Shown: positions 5,771-6,416 of the stretch, piece after piece | How positions within the stretch are numbered: the first letter of the stretch is position 1 | How the letters are laid out: every line of letters begins with the position of its first letter | NCBI GenBank assembly: GCA_023262365.1 | Contig: JALRBF010000096.1 | Coordinates: forward strand, 1-6,416 | Direction: 5' to 3' | DNA length: 6,416 nt | Source: Burkholderiaceae bacterium | GTDB lineage: Bacteria > Pseudomonadota > Gammaproteobacteria > Burkholderiales > Burkholderiaceae_C | Position numbers and translations under genes: made by a program | Notes under the pieces: model-generated | Databases searched by the model: none | Seen by the model: the letters and a program-made list of their open reading frames with translations, nothing else | What the model was told of the DNA's origin: nothing

Positions 5771-6416
5771 ATGACGCGGCATTACCTGCAATTCAACGAT
5801 TTGACCGCGGACGAATACGCGCACCTGTTTGCGCGCACCGCTTGGCTAAAGGCCAAGTTCAAAGCCTACGAAAAGCATCAACCTCTCACCGACCGAACCC
5901 TGGCACTGATTTTTGAAAAAGCCAGCACACGAACCCGCGTGAGTTTTGAAGCGGGCATGTACCAACTGGGTGGCAGCGTGGTGCACCTTACCACTGGCGA
6001 CAGCCAGCTGGGGCGCGCCGAACCCATCGAAGACAGCGCACGCGTCATTAGCCGCATGACCGACATCGTGATGATTCGCACCTACGAGCAAAGCAAGCTT
6101 GACCGCTTTGCCCAATACTCGCGGGTGCCGGTCATCAACGGCCTAACCAACGAATACCACCCGTGCCAAATATTGGCCGATTTGTTTACCTTTATTGAGC
6201 ACCGCGGCGACATCACGGGCAAAACCGTGGCGTGGGTGGGCGACGGCAACAACATGGCCAACACCTGGCTGCAAGCGTCGCATTTGCTGGGCTTTACGCT
6301 GCACGTAAGCACCCCCAACGGCTACGAGATTGACCCGGCCATGGCCGGCCTAAGCGCGCCGCGCTGCCTGCGCACCTTTGACGACCCGCACGACGCCTGC
6401 CGAGGCGCCGACTTGG
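5771..6416 (+). CDS. argF: Ornithine carbamoyltransferase, N-terminal part (partial, runs off right edge)
   Basis: ArgF joins carbamoyl phosphate to ornithine to give citrulline, two steps after ArgD in arginine synthesis; it works in the cytoplasm, usually as a trimer. The window holds 215 complete codons plus one base of a family normally near 305-310 residues. The carbamoyl-phosphate motif STRTR (52-56) lies in EKASTRTRVSFE. The HPCQ motif (130-133) lies in NEYHPCQILADLF. The start of the ornithine-binding domain appears as VGDGNNMANTW (156-166). The C-terminal HCLP and ornithine-contact regions lie outside the window, so completeness cannot be judged. The ATG at 5771 is four bases after the argD stop. 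The only Shine-Dalgarno-like bases are an AGG overlapping the argD stop (5765-5767), which suggests translational coupling. HPCQ and the argD linkage favour the anabolic enzyme over the catabolic ArcB type, which also belongs to this family. Confidence 0.96.
   Translation, partial: MTRHYLQFNDLTADEYAHLFARTAWLKAKFKAYEKHQPLTDRTLALIFEKASTRTRVSFEAGMYQLGGSVVHLTTGDSQLGRAEPIEDSARVISRMTDIVMIRTYEQSKLDRFAQYSRVPVINGLTNEYHPCQILADLFTFIEHRGDITGKTVAWVGDGNNMANTWLQASHLLGFTLHVSTPNGYEIDPAMAGLSAPRCLRTFDDPHDACRGADL

Noticed and set aside
1..6416. A previously undescribed system such as a defence island, retron, mobile element or CRISPR array
   Set aside because: All eight genes are recognisable housekeeping or conserved families. 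Composition is even, there are no direct repeats, integrase or transposase genes, and intergenic space is short.

Overview
The window looks like an ordinary, conserved chromosomal stretch of a GC-rich betaproteobacterium, most likely order Burkholderiales and probably the Comamonadaceae. The evidence is the strong codon bias towards G/C in third positions, a ribosomal protein S20 with the extended lysine/arginine-rich N-terminus that I associate with comamonads, a DUF3579-type protein (a family I know mainly from Betaproteobacteria), and an ArgD of the type seen in that family. The placement rests on protein resemblance from memory, not on a database search.

Layout from left to right: (1) positions 1-903, minus strand, the N-terminal 301 residues of an AI-2E/PerM-type membrane protein running off the left edge; (2) a 120-bp divergent intergenic region; (3) purM, plus strand, 1024-2061; (4) only 13 bp between stop codons, then murJ on the minus strand, 2075-3640; (5) a 102-bp divergent region carrying the rpsT promoter; (6) rpsT, plus strand, 3743-4033, followed by a structured 3' region and a clear intrinsic terminator at 4120-4142; (7) a small DUF3579-family gene on the minus strand, 4191-4481; (8) a 91-bp divergent region; (9) argD, plus strand, 4573-5766, and 4 bp downstream argF, 5771 to the right edge (partial).

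Functionally the genes are housekeeping: purine synthesis (PurM, the fifth step of the de novo pathway), peptidoglycan precursor export (MurJ lipid II flippase), translation (S20), and arginine synthesis (ArgD then ArgF, an apparent operon). The AI-2E-family protein and the DUF3579 protein have no firmly assigned role from the sequence alone. Every gene pair is either divergent or convergent except argD-argF, so the window contains five or six separate transcription units.

I saw no mobile element, CRISPR array, tRNA, rRNA, phage gene or defence system, and no intergenic gap longer than about 160 bp. The points most worth a second look are the folded rpsT 3' untranslated region, the uncharacterised DUF3579 gene divergent from argD, and the weak or absent Shine-Dalgarno signal at several starts, including a possibly leaderless GTG start for murJ.
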